DNA of 57,356 nucleotides from Sphingomonas turrisvirgatae. Its GTDB lineage: Bacteria; Pseudomonadota; Alphaproteobacteria; Sphingomonadales; Sphingomonadaceae. Below, piece by piece: positions 8,217 to 19,000 of this stretch. The stretch spans positions 1-57,356 of the forward strand of contig NZ_MDDS01000019.1 in assembly GCF_001721295.1 (NCBI RefSeq), read 5' to 3'. How positions within the stretch are numbered: position 1 is the stretch's first letter; each line of letters begins with the position of its first letter. Under the pieces are notes generated by a model. It made no database searches. It saw only the letters and a program-made list of their open reading frames with translations, and was not told the DNA's origin. The translations under genes and the position numbers were made by a program.

Positions 8217-8967
8217 GGGAAAGACGGTGCTGGTGACCGGCGCATCGGCGGGGATCGGCCGCGCCGCGGCGATCGGTGCCGCACGTCACGGCGCGAATGT
8301 GGCGATCAACTATCATTCGGACGATGCCGGTGCCGCCGCCTGCGTCGCCGAGATCGAGGCGCTGGGCCGCACGGGCGTGGCAATCAAGGGGGACGTGGCT
8401 GACCCGGCGACGGCGCAGGACTTCATCGCCCGTTCGGTCGAGGCGCTGGGCCGTGTCGACGTGTTCGTCAACAATGCGGGCATCTGCCCCTTCCATGCCT
8501 TTCTCGACATGCCGGCCGAGACGGTCGACCGCACGTTCCGCGTCAACCTGCACGGCGCCTATTACATGGTCCAGGCAGCCGCCAACCAGATGGTGAAGCA
8601 GGGCGATGGCGGCGCGATCGTGGCGGTCTCGTCGATCTCGGCACTGGTCGGCGGCGAGTACCAGACTCACTATACGCCGACCAAGGCGGGTGTGCATTCG
8701 CTCATGCAGTCGGCCGCGATCGCGCTCGGCAAGCACGGCATCCGGTGCAATTCGGTGCTTCCCGGCACGATCCTGACCGACATCAACAAGGACGATCTGG
8801 CCGACCTCGACAAGCGCGAGCGGATGGCGGCCCGCGTGCCGCTCGGCCGCCTGGGCAAGCCCGATGACCTTGCCGGACCGATCATCTTCCTCGCCTCGGA
8901 CCTTGCGCGCTATGTCACCGGCGCCGCGCTGCTCGTCGACGGCGGCGCGTTCGTGAATCTGCAATGA
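8206..8967 (+). CDS. L-rhamnose 1-dehydrogenase (NAD(P)+), SDR family
   Basis: This short-chain dehydrogenase would oxidise L-rhamnose to L-rhamnonolactone, the first step of the non-phosphorylative rhamnose route. The 253-residue protein has the cofactor motif TGASAGIG (11-18) and the catalytic YTPTK (Tyr156, Lys160). Beyond the general SDR signature it carries features I associate with rhamnose dehydrogenases of Sphingomonas and Azotobacter: NNAGICPFHAFLDMP, GGEYQTHYTPTKAG, TDINKDDLADLDKRERM and the ending LLVDGGAFVNLQ. A GAAGGAGA ribosome site precedes the ATG at 8206. The lactonase, dehydratase and aldolase of the pathway are not nearby. A general 3-oxoacyl reductase is the fallback. Confidence 0.82.
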   Translation: MLLEGKTVLVTGASAGIGRAAAIGAARHGANVAINYHSDDAGAAACVAEIEALGRTGVAIKGDVADPATAQDFIARSVEALGRVDVFVNNAGICPFHAFLDMPAETVDRTFRVNLHGAYYMVQAAANQMVKQGDGGAIVAVSSISALVGGEYQTHYTPTKAGVHSLMQSAAIALGKHGIRCNSVLPGTILTDINKDDLADLDKRERMAARVPLGRLGKPDDLAGPIIFLASDLARYVTGAALLVDGGAFVNLQ

Positions 8968-8999
8968 GCGTCGCGCCCGCCACCTGAGGCACCGCCCGC

Positions 9000-10901
9000 T
9001 CAGCCTGGCCCGATCAGCTTTTCGACGATCAATTCGGCCGCCTGTTCGGCGGTCAGGCGGGTGGTGTCGACATAGACTTCTGGGTCTTGCGGCGCTTCAT
9101 AGGGGCTGTCGATCCCGGTGAAGTTGCGCAGGTCGCCGGCGCGGGCCTTGGCATAGAGGCCCTTCACGTCGCGTGCTTCGGCGTCTGCCAGCGGGGTGTC
9201 GACATGCACCTCCAGGAACTCGCCCGGCGCCATCATCGCGCGGACCATGTCGCGCTCGGCGCGGAAGGGGCTGATGAACGCCGCGATCACGATGAGGCCG
9301 GCATCGGTCATCAGCTTGGCGACCTCGCCCACGCGGCGGATATTCTCTACCCGGTCCGCGTCGGTGAAACCGAGATCACGGTTGAGGCCATGCCGCACAT
9401 TATCGCCATCGAGCAGGAAGGTGTGGCGGTTCATCCGCGCCAGCTTCTTTTCGACCAGATTGGCGATCGTCGACTTGCCCGCGCCTGAAAGCCCCGTCAG
9501 CCAAATCACCGCCGGGCGCTGGTTCTTCATGCCGGCATGGTGATTGCGATCGAGGTCGACCGCCTGCCAGTGCACGTTCTGCGCGCGGCGGAGCGAGAAG
9601 TTGAGCATGCCGGCGGCGACCGTCGCATTGGTCAGCTTGTCGATCAGGATGAAGCCGCCAAGGTCGGAACTGTCGGCATAGGGCTCGAACACGATGCCGC
9701 GGTCGGTATAGACTTCGGCGACGCCGATGTCGTTGAGGCCGAGCGTCCTGGCCGACAGTTGCGCCATCGTGTTGACGTCGATCGTGTGCCGCGGCGGCTG
9801 GACCGTCGCGCTCACCGTCTGCGTGCCGAGCTTGAGCCAATAGGCGCGGCCTGGCAGCAGGTCCTCCTGATCCATCCAGACGATCGTCGCCTGAAACTGA
9901 TCGGCAACCTGCGGCGGGGCGTCGGCGGCGGCAATCACGTCGCCGCGCGAGCAATCGACTTCATCGGCGAGCGTCAGCGTGACCGATTGGTTGGGTCCGG
10001 CCTGTGCAAGGTCGCCGCCAAACGTGACGATCCGGCTGACCGTGCTGGTGCGACCCGAAGGCAGGATGCGAACCGGATCGCCCGGCTTGATCGAACCGCC
10101 GGCAACCGTCCCGGCAAAGCCGCGAAAGTCCAGATTGGGGCGATTGACCCATTGCACCGGCATGCGGAACGGCCGTGCGTGGTCAGCCGCTCCGACCGGC
10201 ACGGTCTCGAGATGCTCGATCAGCGCAGGGCCGGCGAACCACGGCGTGTTTTCGCTGAGCGCGGTGATGTTGTCGCCCTTGAAGCCCGAGATCGGGATGG
10301 CGGTGAAGGCGTCGATGCCGATGCCGGTCGCGAACTCGCGATAGTCGGCGACGATCTTGTCGAAGACCGCCTGGTCATAGCCCACCAGGTCCATCTTGTT
10401 CACCGCCAGCACGATGTGGCGGATGCCGATCAGGTGCGCGAGGTAGCTGTGCCGCCGCGTCTGGGTCAGCATGCCCTTGCGCGCATCGATCAGGATGACG
10501 GCGAGGTCGGCGGTCGAGGCGCCGGTGACCATGTTGCGAGTATACTGCTCGTGCCCGGGCGTGTCGGCGACGATGAACTTGCGTTTCTCGGTCGCGAAGA
10601 AGCGATAGGCGACGTCGATCGTGATGCCCTGCTCGCGCTCGGCGGCAAGGCCATCGACCAGTAGCGCGAAGTCGATCTCCTGCCCTTGCGTGCCGACGCG
10701 CTTGCTGTCGGCCTGAAGCGCTTCGAGCTGATCTTCGAAGATCATCTTGCTATCGTAGAGCAGCCGGCCGATCAGCGTCGACTTGCCGTCATCCACGCTG
10801 CCGCAGGTGATGAAGCGCAGCAGCGACTTGTCGCCATGCTGGGCCAGATAGGCGTCGATATCGGTCGCGATCAGCGCGTCGGGGCGATAGGCGGACGACA
10901 T
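9000..10901 (-). CDS. cysNC: Bifunctional sulfate adenylyltransferase subunit 1 / adenylylsulfate kinase
   Basis: The protein joins two steps of sulfate activation. CysN is the GTPase subunit that drives ATP sulfurylase to make APS, and CysC phosphorylates APS to PAPS. The 633-residue chain has an EF-Tu-like GTPase ([18 protein letters not shown] near residue 32, [18 protein letters not shown]), two beta-barrel domains, and from about residue 460 the kinase with P-loop GLSGAGKST, then [16 protein letters not shown] and the APS-binding [10 protein letters not shown]. Both domains look intact. Its ATG overlaps the cysD stop by one base, so the two subunits are coupled. Confidence 0.97.
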   Translation of the reverse strand: MSSAYRPDALIATDIDAYLAQHGDKSLLRFITCGSVDDGKSTLIGRLLYDSKMIFEDQLEALQADSKRVGTQGQEIDFALLVDGLAAEREQGITIDVAYRFFATEKRKFIVADTPGHEQYTRNMVTGASTADLAVILIDARKGMLTQTRRHSYLAHLIGIRHIVLAVNKMDLVGYDQAVFDKIVADYREFATGIGIDAFTAIPISGFKGDNITALSENTPWFAGPALIEHLETVPVGAADHARPFRMPVQWVNRPNLDFRGFAGTVAGGSIKPGDPVRILPSGRTSTVSRIVTFGGDLAQAGPNQSVTLTLADEVDCSRGDVIAAADAPPQVADQFQATIVWMDQEDLLPGRAYWLKLGTQTVSATVQPPRHTIDVNTMAQLSARTLGLNDIGVAEVYTDRGIVFEPYADSSDLGGFILIDKLTNATVAAGMLNFSLRRAQNVHWQAVDLDRNHHAGMKNQRPAVIWLTGLSGAGKSTIANLVEKKLARMNRHTFLLDGDNVRHGLNRDLGFTDADRVENIRRVGEVAKLMTDAGLIVIAAFISPFRAERDMVRAMMAPGEFLEVHVDTPLADAEARDVKGLYAKARAGDLRNFTGIDSPYEAPQDPEVYVDTTRLTAEQAAELIVEKLIGPG

Positions 10902-11803
10902 CAGAAATACCCCTCCTGCTTCTTCTTCTCCATGCCCGCGCCGCCGGCATCCTTGTCGATCACGCGGCCCTGCCGCTCGCTGGTGGTGGTGAGCAGCGTT
11001 TCCTGCACGACGTCACTCAAGGTCTTGGCCTCGCTCTCGACCGCGCCGGTCAGCGGGAAGCAGCCGAGCGTGCGGAAGCGGATCGAACGGGTCGTCAAGT
11101 CGAGCTTGCGCCCCAGCACTCGCTCCAGCCGCTCGACATCGTCGGCCATGAACAGCTGGCCTTCCCATTCGAAGGTCGGGCGCGGCGCCGCGAAATAGAG
11201 CGGCACGATCTCGATCCCCTCGGCCATGATATATTGCCAGATGTCGAGTTCGGTCCAGTTCGAGATCGGGAAGACGCGCATGCTCTCCCCCTTCGCCTTC
11301 TTCGCATTATAGAGGCGCCACAGCTCGGGCCGCTGGTTCTTGGGGTCCCAGCGATGGTTGGCGGTGCGAAAGCTGAACACGCGTTCCTTGGCGCGGCTCT
11401 TTTCCTCGTCGCGCCGCGCGCCGCCGAATGCCGCGTCGAAGCCGTATTTGTCGAGCGCCTGCTTCAGCCCCTCGGTCTTCCACAGATCGGTATGCAGCGC
11501 GCCATGATCGAACGGGTTGATCCCGCGCGCCTCCGCCTCGGGGTTGCGATAGACGAGCAATTCCATTCCCGCCTCGCGCGCCGCGCGCTCGCGCAGGTCG
11601 TACATGTCGCGAAACTTCCACGTCGTATCGACGTGCAGCAGCGGGAATGGCGGCGGCGCGGGGTAGAAGGCTTTCTTGGCCAGGTGCAGCATGACCGCGC
11701 TGTCCTTGCCGATCGAATAGAGCATCACCGGACGCTCGGCCTCGGCGACGACCTCACGCAGGATATGAATGCTCTCGGCCTCGAGCCGGGCGAGGTGGTT
11801 CAT
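10901..11803 (-). CDS. cysD: Sulfate adenylyltransferase subunit 2
   Basis: CysD is the catalytic subunit of ATP sulfurylase, making APS from ATP and sulfate with the GTPase CysN. The 300-residue protein has the PP-loop [13 protein letters not shown], the [12 protein letters not shown] segment, [15 protein letters not shown], and the ending EKKKQEGYF, a hallmark of CysD. The ATG at 11803 gives the family length. A GTG three codons earlier overlaps the cysQ stop as GTGA and is a possible alternative, because no clear ribosome site precedes the ATG. A much longer upstream frame exists but is just cysQ read out of frame. Confidence 0.95.
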   Translation of the reverse strand: MNHLARLEAESIHILREVVAEAERPVMLYSIGKDSAVMLHLAKKAFYPAPPPFPLLHVDTTWKFRDMYDLRERAAREAGMELLVYRNPEAEARGINPFDHGALHTDLWKTEGLKQALDKYGFDAAFGGARRDEEKSRAKERVFSFRTANHRWDPKNQRPELWRLYNAKKAKGESMRVFPISNWTELDIWQYIMAEGIEIVPLYFAAPRPTFEWEGQLFMADDVERLERVLGRKLDLTTRSIRFRTLGCFPLTGAVESEAKTLSDVVQETLLTTTSERQGRVIDKDAGGAGMEKKKQEGYF

Positions 11804-11808
11804 CGAAG

Positions 11809-12648
11809 TCACTGGGATTTGTCCGTCTGGAGATAGGGGTGCAGCGCCGCCGGCTGATAGGTGCCGGTGGCGACGAAGCCGGGATTGAAGAAGCGCGCCT
11901 TGCCATAGCGTAGTGGCGCGCCGTCGAGATCGAGCACCCGCCCCCCGGCGGCGCGCAGGATCGCGTCGCCAGCAGCGGTGTCCCACTCCATCGTCGGCGC
12001 CGGACGCGGATAGACGTCCGCCGCCCCGCTCGCGATCAGCACGAATTTGAGCGACGAGCCGATCGAAACGCGCTCCTGCACGCCGGCATCCGCCAGCCAC
12101 GCTTCGGTTTGCGGCGTGCAGTGCGACGCGGACGCGACCGCACGTGGGTTGGTTTCGCACGGCCGCACTGCCAGCGGCGTCGCATCGCCCGTTTCGCCAT
12201 GCGGTAGGCGCGGCGCGGTGAATGCCGTGCCCGCGGTCACGTCGCCCCAGTAAAGCTGATCGCGAGCGGGCGCATAGACGACACCCATGGTCGGAACGCC
12301 GTGCTCGATCAGGCCGATGTTCACGGTGAAGTCGGTCCCGCGCTTGATGAACTCCTTCGTGCCGTCCAGCGGATCGACCAGAAAGAATGCCGGACCCACT
12401 TCGGGTACGCGGCCGGCGGCGGCTTCTTCCTCGGCGACGATCGGTATTTCCGGCACGACCGCCTGCAATCCGTCGAGGATGACGCGCTCGCCATCACGGT
12501 CCGCCGCGGTCACAGGGCTGCCATCATGCTTCAGGTCATGCGCGACACTGGCGAGGAAATGATCCCAGATCACGTCGCCCGCCACGCCGGCGATCCGCAC
12601 CAGATGATCCATCAGCGCCCCCCGGCTCGCCGCCGCCTCCAGCTGCAT
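11809..12648 (-). CDS. cysQ: 3'(2'),5'-bisphosphate nucleotidase CysQ
   Basis: CysQ removes the 3'-phosphate from PAP, the by-product of PAPS use, and so keeps sulfate assimilation running. The 279-residue protein belongs to the inositol monophosphatase superfamily: VAEEE (metal-binding glutamates), [10 protein letters not shown] (metal-binding aspartates) and [11 protein letters not shown] at the C-terminal metal site. A GGAGA ribosome site lies eight bases before the ATG at 12648; another ATG 12 codons in is possible. It heads the cysQ-cysD-cysNC operon, a layout typical of alphaproteobacteria. Confidence 0.93.
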   Translation of the reverse strand: MQLEAAASRGALMDHLVRIAGVAGDVIWDHFLASVAHDLKHDGSPVTAADRDGERVILDGLQAVVPEIPIVAEEEAAAGRVPEVGPAFFLVDPLDGTKEFIKRGTDFTVNIGLIEHGVPTMGVVYAPARDQLYWGDVTAGTAFTAPRLPHGETGDATPLAVRPCETNPRAVASASHCTPQTEAWLADAGVQERVSIGSSLKFVLIASGAADVYPRPAPTMEWDTAAGDAILRAAGGRVLDLDGAPLRYGKARFFNPGFVATGTYQPAALHPYLQTDKSQ

Positions 12649-13054
12649 TCATCGTCTCCATCCTTGGCCACAGCGATCTAGCAGCCTGGCATATCCGACG
12701 TTACGCGATGCGGGCACCTGGATCGCACCAACCGTCAAACCCGATCACGACCCCGCCTTACGGCTGCGTCGCTTCAGGCATGTGCCTCTACCAGCCTCCC
12801 GCGGCGGAAGGGGGATGGAATTCGATTGCGCGGCAAAGCCAAACTTTGCTGTGGAGCAGCAGCGCGAATGCCGCTGGACCGCCCGATTGGCCGCTCAGTT
12901 CCCATGCGATCCCCAGTGCCCGCCCCAATGAATTTGCTCCGTTTTCGGAGTTGATGCGGCGTGGCGAGCGCACGCTCGTTCGCGCTTGAAGGCGGCGGAC
13001 GCAGATCCACGAGCTCTGGACCGTCAAGCCGCCAAAGACATGGAGGAGAAGGGC
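12649..13054. other. Divergent promoter region, cysQ / giant adhesin (406 bases)
   Basis: No credible gene lies here. The region must hold promoters for the cys operon and the adhesin operon. A short perfect inverted repeat, GCAAAG-CCAAA-CTTTGC, lies at 12833-12849. The adhesin ribosome site (GGAGGAG, 13042-13048) closes the region. An in-frame TTG at 12986 lengthens the adhesin frame but has no ribosome site. Confidence 0.6.
12833..12849. repeat. Short inverted repeat upstream of the adhesin
   Basis: Six-base arms GCAAAG and CTTTGC flank CCAAA, about 205 bases upstream of the adhesin start. It could be an operator or a leader hairpin; no second copy was seen in the window. Confidence 0.35.
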
Positions 13055-16000
13055 ATGGGTGCGCAGACGACGGGCACGGCAGAAATCATCGACAAGGCCA
13101 CAGGCACCGTCACGCGCACTCCAGTCGAAGCGATCGACCTCAACGGCGCCAGCGTCGTGCGTCTGGCAATCGAGCGATCGCAGATCGCAGACGTGGCGCG
13201 CGACGGCGATGACTTGCTGCTTCGTCTCTCCGATGGCCGCGAAATCCGGATCGCCGATTATTTCGACGACAGCGGTCAGCCGATAAGCGACCTTGTCCTG
13301 CGCGAATCCGATGGCAAGCAGTGGCTGGCGCAGCTGAACCGGGACGGCACGCGCTATTCCGCGATCGAAGATGCAACTGAACTGGTCGCGGGTGCCGGCG
13401 GGCCCGGCGGCAGCTCGCTCGCGCCGGTCCTGCTCGGGTTGCTTGGTGCGGGTGGCGGCGCTGCGGCGTTGAGCGGCGGCGGCGGCGGTTCGGATGATCG
13501 CGCCAACGGTGGCTCTGGTCCTGGCAATGGCGCGGATACACAGCCGCCGGCCGCACCCACCGCCACGATCAATGCGACCGGAACTACGGTTTCCGGCACG
13601 GGTGAAGCGGGCGCGAGCGTCGAGGTGCGCAACGCGGCGGGCGCGGTCATCGGCCGTGGTCAAGTCGGCACCAACGGCAACTACTCGGTCGCGGTGGACC
13701 AGGCTCAAGCCAATGGCGAGCGGCTTTCAGTCGTCCAGACCGATGCGGCCGGCAACGCTTCGCCGCCTGCGACGCTCACAGCGCCCGACATCACTGCCCC
13801 CGCAGCGCCCTCGCTTACGATTGCGTCGGACGGCGCGAGCGCGGCCGGCACGGGCGAGCCGGGTGCGACGGTCACCGTGCGCGACGGCACCGGAACCATC
13901 ATCGGCAGCGCAGTGGTCGGGGCGGACGGAAATGTCACGATCCCGCTCTCACCGCCCCAGGCGAATGGCGGCACGCTCCCCGCCGTTCAGACCGACGCGG
14001 CTGGCAATGCTTCGTCGGCGGCTACGCTCACCGCACCCGACATCACCGCCCCCGCCGCGCCGTCGCTTACAATTGCCTCGGATGGCGCGGGCGTGACCGG
14101 CACCGGCGAGCCGGGTGCGACGATCACCGTGCGCGACGGCACCGGAGCCATTATCGGCAGCGCAGTGGTCGGGGCGGACGGAAATGTCACGATCCCGCTC
14201 TCACCGCCCCAAGCGAATGGCGGCACACTCACCGCCGTCCAGACCGACGCGGCCGGCAATGCTTCGCCGGCGGCGACGCTTGCCGCACCCGACATCACCG
14301 CGCCCGCTGCGCCATCGCTCACCATCGCGCCGGATGGTGCGAGCGTGACCGGCACCGATGAGCCTGGTGCGACGGTTACGGTGCGTGATGAAGACGGCAA
14401 TGTCGTCGGTTCGGCAAACGTGGGCGCGGACGGCAGCTTCAGCGTTACGCTGGCACCACCGCTGCTGAATGGCGAAGTGTTGACCGCCGTTCAGACTGAC
14501 GCGGCAGGCAACAATTCGGCGGAGAGCACGGCTACCGCGCCGGATCTGACCGTACCGGCCGCGCCAGTCGTCACTGTCGCTCCGGATGGTACGGCGGTCA
14601 CGGGAACCGGTGAAGCTGGGGCGACCGTCACGGTAACCGACACGAACGGCGCCGTCCTTGGCACCGGCGTGGTGCAAGGGGACGGCAGCTTCACGGTGCC
14701 CCTAGCGCCGCCCCAGGCGAATGGGGAAACGGTGACGGTCGTTCAAACCGATGCCGCAGGCAACGTCTCACCACCTGTTTCGGCGGTGGCACCCGACATT
14801 ACCGCCCCGCCTGCACCGACGCTGGTCATCAGCGCCGATGGCACGACCGTCAGCGGTACCGGTGTGCCCGGCCTGTCCGTCACCGTTGCCGACCCGGACG
14901 GCAACGTTATCGCCAGGGTCAGGGTTCGCGCGGACGGCACCTTCACAACGGCGCTGACCCCGCCGCAGGTCGATGGCGAAGCTGTCAGCGCAGTTCAGGC
15001 CGATGCGGCGGGCAACATTTCGCCGCAGGCCACTGTCACCGCGCCGGACCTTACCGCCCCGGCCGTGCTCGCCGCCACCGTCAATGCCGATGGCACCGCC
15101 GTGGTCGGCACGGGCGAGCCGGGCGCGATCGTCACCGTTACGGCCGCGGGCGGCGCGACGCTGGGAAGCGTTGTTGCGGACGCCTTGGGCAACTTCACCG
15201 TTCCGCTGACGCCCGCCCAGGCGAATGGCGAGGCGATCACGGTGGTGCAGCGTGATGCGGCGGGCAATTTTCCCCCGCCGCTGCCGCTCATCGCACCGGA
15301 CATCACGGGGCCCTCGGCGCCCGCCGCCATGATCGACGCGACCGGTACGGTCGTCAGCGGCCTCGGCGAACCCAATGCTACGATCATCGTGCGCAATGCC
15401 GATAATACGGTCCTCGCAACCGGTACGGCGACCGCAAGCGGCGCATTCTCGATCCCGCTTCCCACAGCGCAGATCGACAGCCAGGCGCTAGCGGTGACGC
15501 AGGCCGACGCCGCGGGCAATGAATCGCTCGCCACCGCGCTGACCGCGCCCGACCTTACTGCGCCGGCTGCGCCGACTGCCACCGTTGCCGCCGATGGCGG
15601 CACCGTTAACGGCAGCGGTGAGGCAGGTGCCACGATCATCGTTACCGATCCGATCGGGGTCGAGATCGGGCGTGGCACCGTGCAGGGCGATGGCACGTAC
15701 GGCGTCACGCTCACGCCCCCCCAGATCGACGGCGAAATGCTTGGCGTTACTCAGACCGACAGCGCGGCCAATGTCTCGCCCCAGACGAACACGGTCGCTC
15801 CCGATCTGATCGTGAGCGATGCCCCCGACGCGCCGACCGCCTTCGTTTCCGCCGACGGCCTGACGGTCTCCGGCGTTGGCGAGGCCGGCGCGCTGGTCAG
15901 CGTGACGGGTCCGAACGGCGTCCCACTTGGCACCGCGACGGCAGGCGTCGACGGCAGCTATAGCGTGACGCTGACCACGCCGCAGCGGAACGGCGAGAGC

Positions 16001-19000
16001 CTGCGCGTCGTGCAGCCCGAGGCGGAGGGCGATCGATCCCCGCCAGCTACTGCCATTGCGCCGGCCCTGCCCGCTCCCGCCGCGCCGACGGCGACGCTCG
16101 ACGCCGCCGGGGTGAGCGTGAGCGGTACCGGCGAACCGGCCGCGACGATCACGATCACCGGCCCCGGCGGCGGTGTGATCGGAACCGCGACCGTGGATGC
16201 GCGCGGCAATTATAGCAGTGTGCTGGCCACGCCGCAGACGAACGGCGAAACGCTCAGCGTCGCACAGACCGATGCGGCGGCCAACGTCTCGCCCGCCATT
16301 ACCTTGATCGCACCGGACTTCACCGCGCCGGCAGCACCCGCCGCCACGATCGCTGCGGACGGCGCCAGCGTGACCGGCACTGGCGAGCCTGGCGCGACGG
16401 TCACCGTCCGCGCCGCGAGTGGCACGGTGCTCGGCACGTCGACGGTCGGGGTCGATGGCAGCTATACGGCGCCGCTCTCGCCTGCCCAGGTGAACAATCA
16501 GCCACTATCGGTCACTCAGAGCGATGCCGCCGGCAACCAGTCGCCGGCGACCGGCTTGACCGCGCCGGACCTCACCCCGCCCGCCGCGCCGACCATTTCG
16601 GTCACCGCGGATGGCACGGCCGTTTCCGGTCTGGGCGAGGCAGGTGCGGCGATCCGCATCACTGATCCGGCCGGCACGGTCATCGGTACCGCCACCGTGG
16701 CGGCGAACGGGACCTATGTCGCGGCGCTCAATCCGGCGCAGGTGAACGGCCAGCTGCTCACCGCCGTTCAGAGCGATGCTGCCGGGAACAGTTCGGCGCC
16801 GGTCAGCACCATCGCGCCCGACCTTGTCGCGCCCGATGCGCCGGCGATCGCGATCAGCGCCGACGGCAGCGTTGCGACCGGCACGGGCGAGCCTGGCGCG
16901 TCGATCGTCGTGACCGATGCCGCGGGCACCGTGGTCGGCGCGGGCGATGTGGCGGCCAATGGTGCCTTCACGATCGGGCTGTCGCCGCCGCAGGCTAATG
17001 GCCAAGTGCTGACCGCCGTGCAAAGCGACGCGGCCGGCAACAGTTCGCCGCCGGTTACGCTGACGGCACCCGACATCACGGCGCCCGCTATTCCGACGGG
17101 CACCATCTCGCCCGATGGTCTGCAAGTCACCGGTACGGGTGAAGCGGGCGCGACCGTAAGCGTCACGAATGGTGCCGGAACCTCGCTCGGCTCGGCGCAG
17201 GTGCAGCCCGACGGCAGCTATGTCGTCACGCTGACCCCGCCACAGACCAACGGCGAAGCGCTCAGCGTCAGGCAGAGCGATGCCGGCGGTAACGTCTCGC
17301 CCGCCGCTGCGCTGACGGCACCCGATCTGACCGCGCCCGGTGCGCCCGGCGCAACGGTGGCACCGGACGGCGCCAGCGTCACCGGCACCGGCGAACCCGG
17401 CGCAAGCGTCACGATCCGCGCGGCCGACGGCAGCGTGGTCGGCACGGCGACCGTCGGCGCCGACGGCAACTACATCGCGACGCTGAGCCCAGTTCAGGCT
17501 AACGGCGGCACGTTGAGCGTGGTGCAGACCGATGCCGCAGGCAATGCGTCACCCACCACCGTGGTGGCCGCGCCGGACATCACTGCGCCCACTGCGCCTG
17601 TCGCAACGGTGGGACCGGATGGCACCACGGTAACCGGCACGGGCGAGCCGGGCACAAGCGTCACGGTCACCTCGTCAACCGGCACGCCGCTCGGCACGTC
17701 GACGGTCGCTGCCGACGGCAGCTTCACGGTACCGATCGCGCCCGCACAGGCAAATGGCGAGTTGGTGCGCGTTACGCTCACCGATGCCGCCGGCAACGCA
17801 TCGCCGGCCACGGCGGTCCGCGCGCCCGACATCACCGCTCCGGGCGCGCCCGCCGCGACCGTCTCGCCGGACGGCACTCAGGTCAGCGGGACCGGCGAGC
17901 CTGGCGCGACTGTCACCATCAGCGGCCCCGGCGGCGTGCTCGGCACCGCAGTCGTCTCGCCAAGCGGCAGCTATGTCGCGACGCTCACGCCGCCGCAGAT
18001 CGACGGAGAAACCCTGACCGTCACGCAGCGCGACGCTGCCGGGAACCTCTCCCCGTCGATCAGCGTGGTCGCGCCTGACGGCACTGCGCCGAACGTGCCC
18101 ACCGCAGCTGTCACTGCCGACGGATCGGCCGTCGTCGGCACCGGGGTGGCCGGATCGACGATCAGCGTGACCGGGCCAGACGGCACCGTCATCGGCACGG
18201 CGACCGTCGCGGGCGACGGCAGCTACACGGCAACGCTCACGACGCCGCAGCGCAACGGCGAACTGCTTGGCGTGACGCAGGCCGATGGGTCGGGCAACGT
18301 CTCGCCCCGCGTGCCGGCACTTGCACCCGACCTTACCGCGCCGAACGCGCCGACCCTGATCGTTGCCGGCGACGGCGCGACCGTCAGCGGCACGGGCGAA
18401 GCGGGCGCGACGGTCACCATCCGCAACGGCGCCGGCGCGGTGATCGGCTCCGCCGTGGTCGCTGCCGATGGCAGCTATGCCGCCGCGCTGACCCCCGCCC
18501 AGGCCAATGGCGGCACCCTCACCGCGACGCAGGCCGATACGGCCGGCAACATCTCGCTGCCCGTCTCCGCCGCCGCGCCGGACATCACGGCCCCGCTCGC
18601 TCCGACCGGCGTGGCGATCACCCCCGATGGTGCCACCGTCACCGGCACGGGCGAAGCCGGGGCGACCGTCACCGTGCGCAACCCGGCGGGCACGGTGATC
18701 GGCACCGGAACCGTCGCCGGCGATGGTAGCTTCAGCATCGGATTGACCACGCCGCAGGTCACCGGCGCGACGCTCAGCGTGAGGCAGGCGGACGCGGCGG
18801 GCAATCAGTCTCCGGCGGTTCCCCTCATCTCACCGTTCGACATCGCCGCCTTCGACAACAGCGATACGGTGGGCGTCGACCTGTTGCCCGTCACCAGCGC
18901 CGTGGATTTCGGCTCGGCGAACTATCTCGCGCTTGTCTCCCTGGGCCTGCTGAACCTCGACGCCAATGTGCTGGGCACCCCGTCCGTGAGCTTCACCGTC

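Noticed and set aside
10901..12160. A 419-codon form of CysD starting at 12160
   Set aside because: The first ~119 codons are cysQ read in another frame; homology to CysD begins at the ATG at 11803.
13541..18829. Regular ~252-base repeats considered as a CRISPR or satellite array
   Set aside because: The unit is far too long, is in one reading frame and encodes an Ig-like domain; it is protein-coding.
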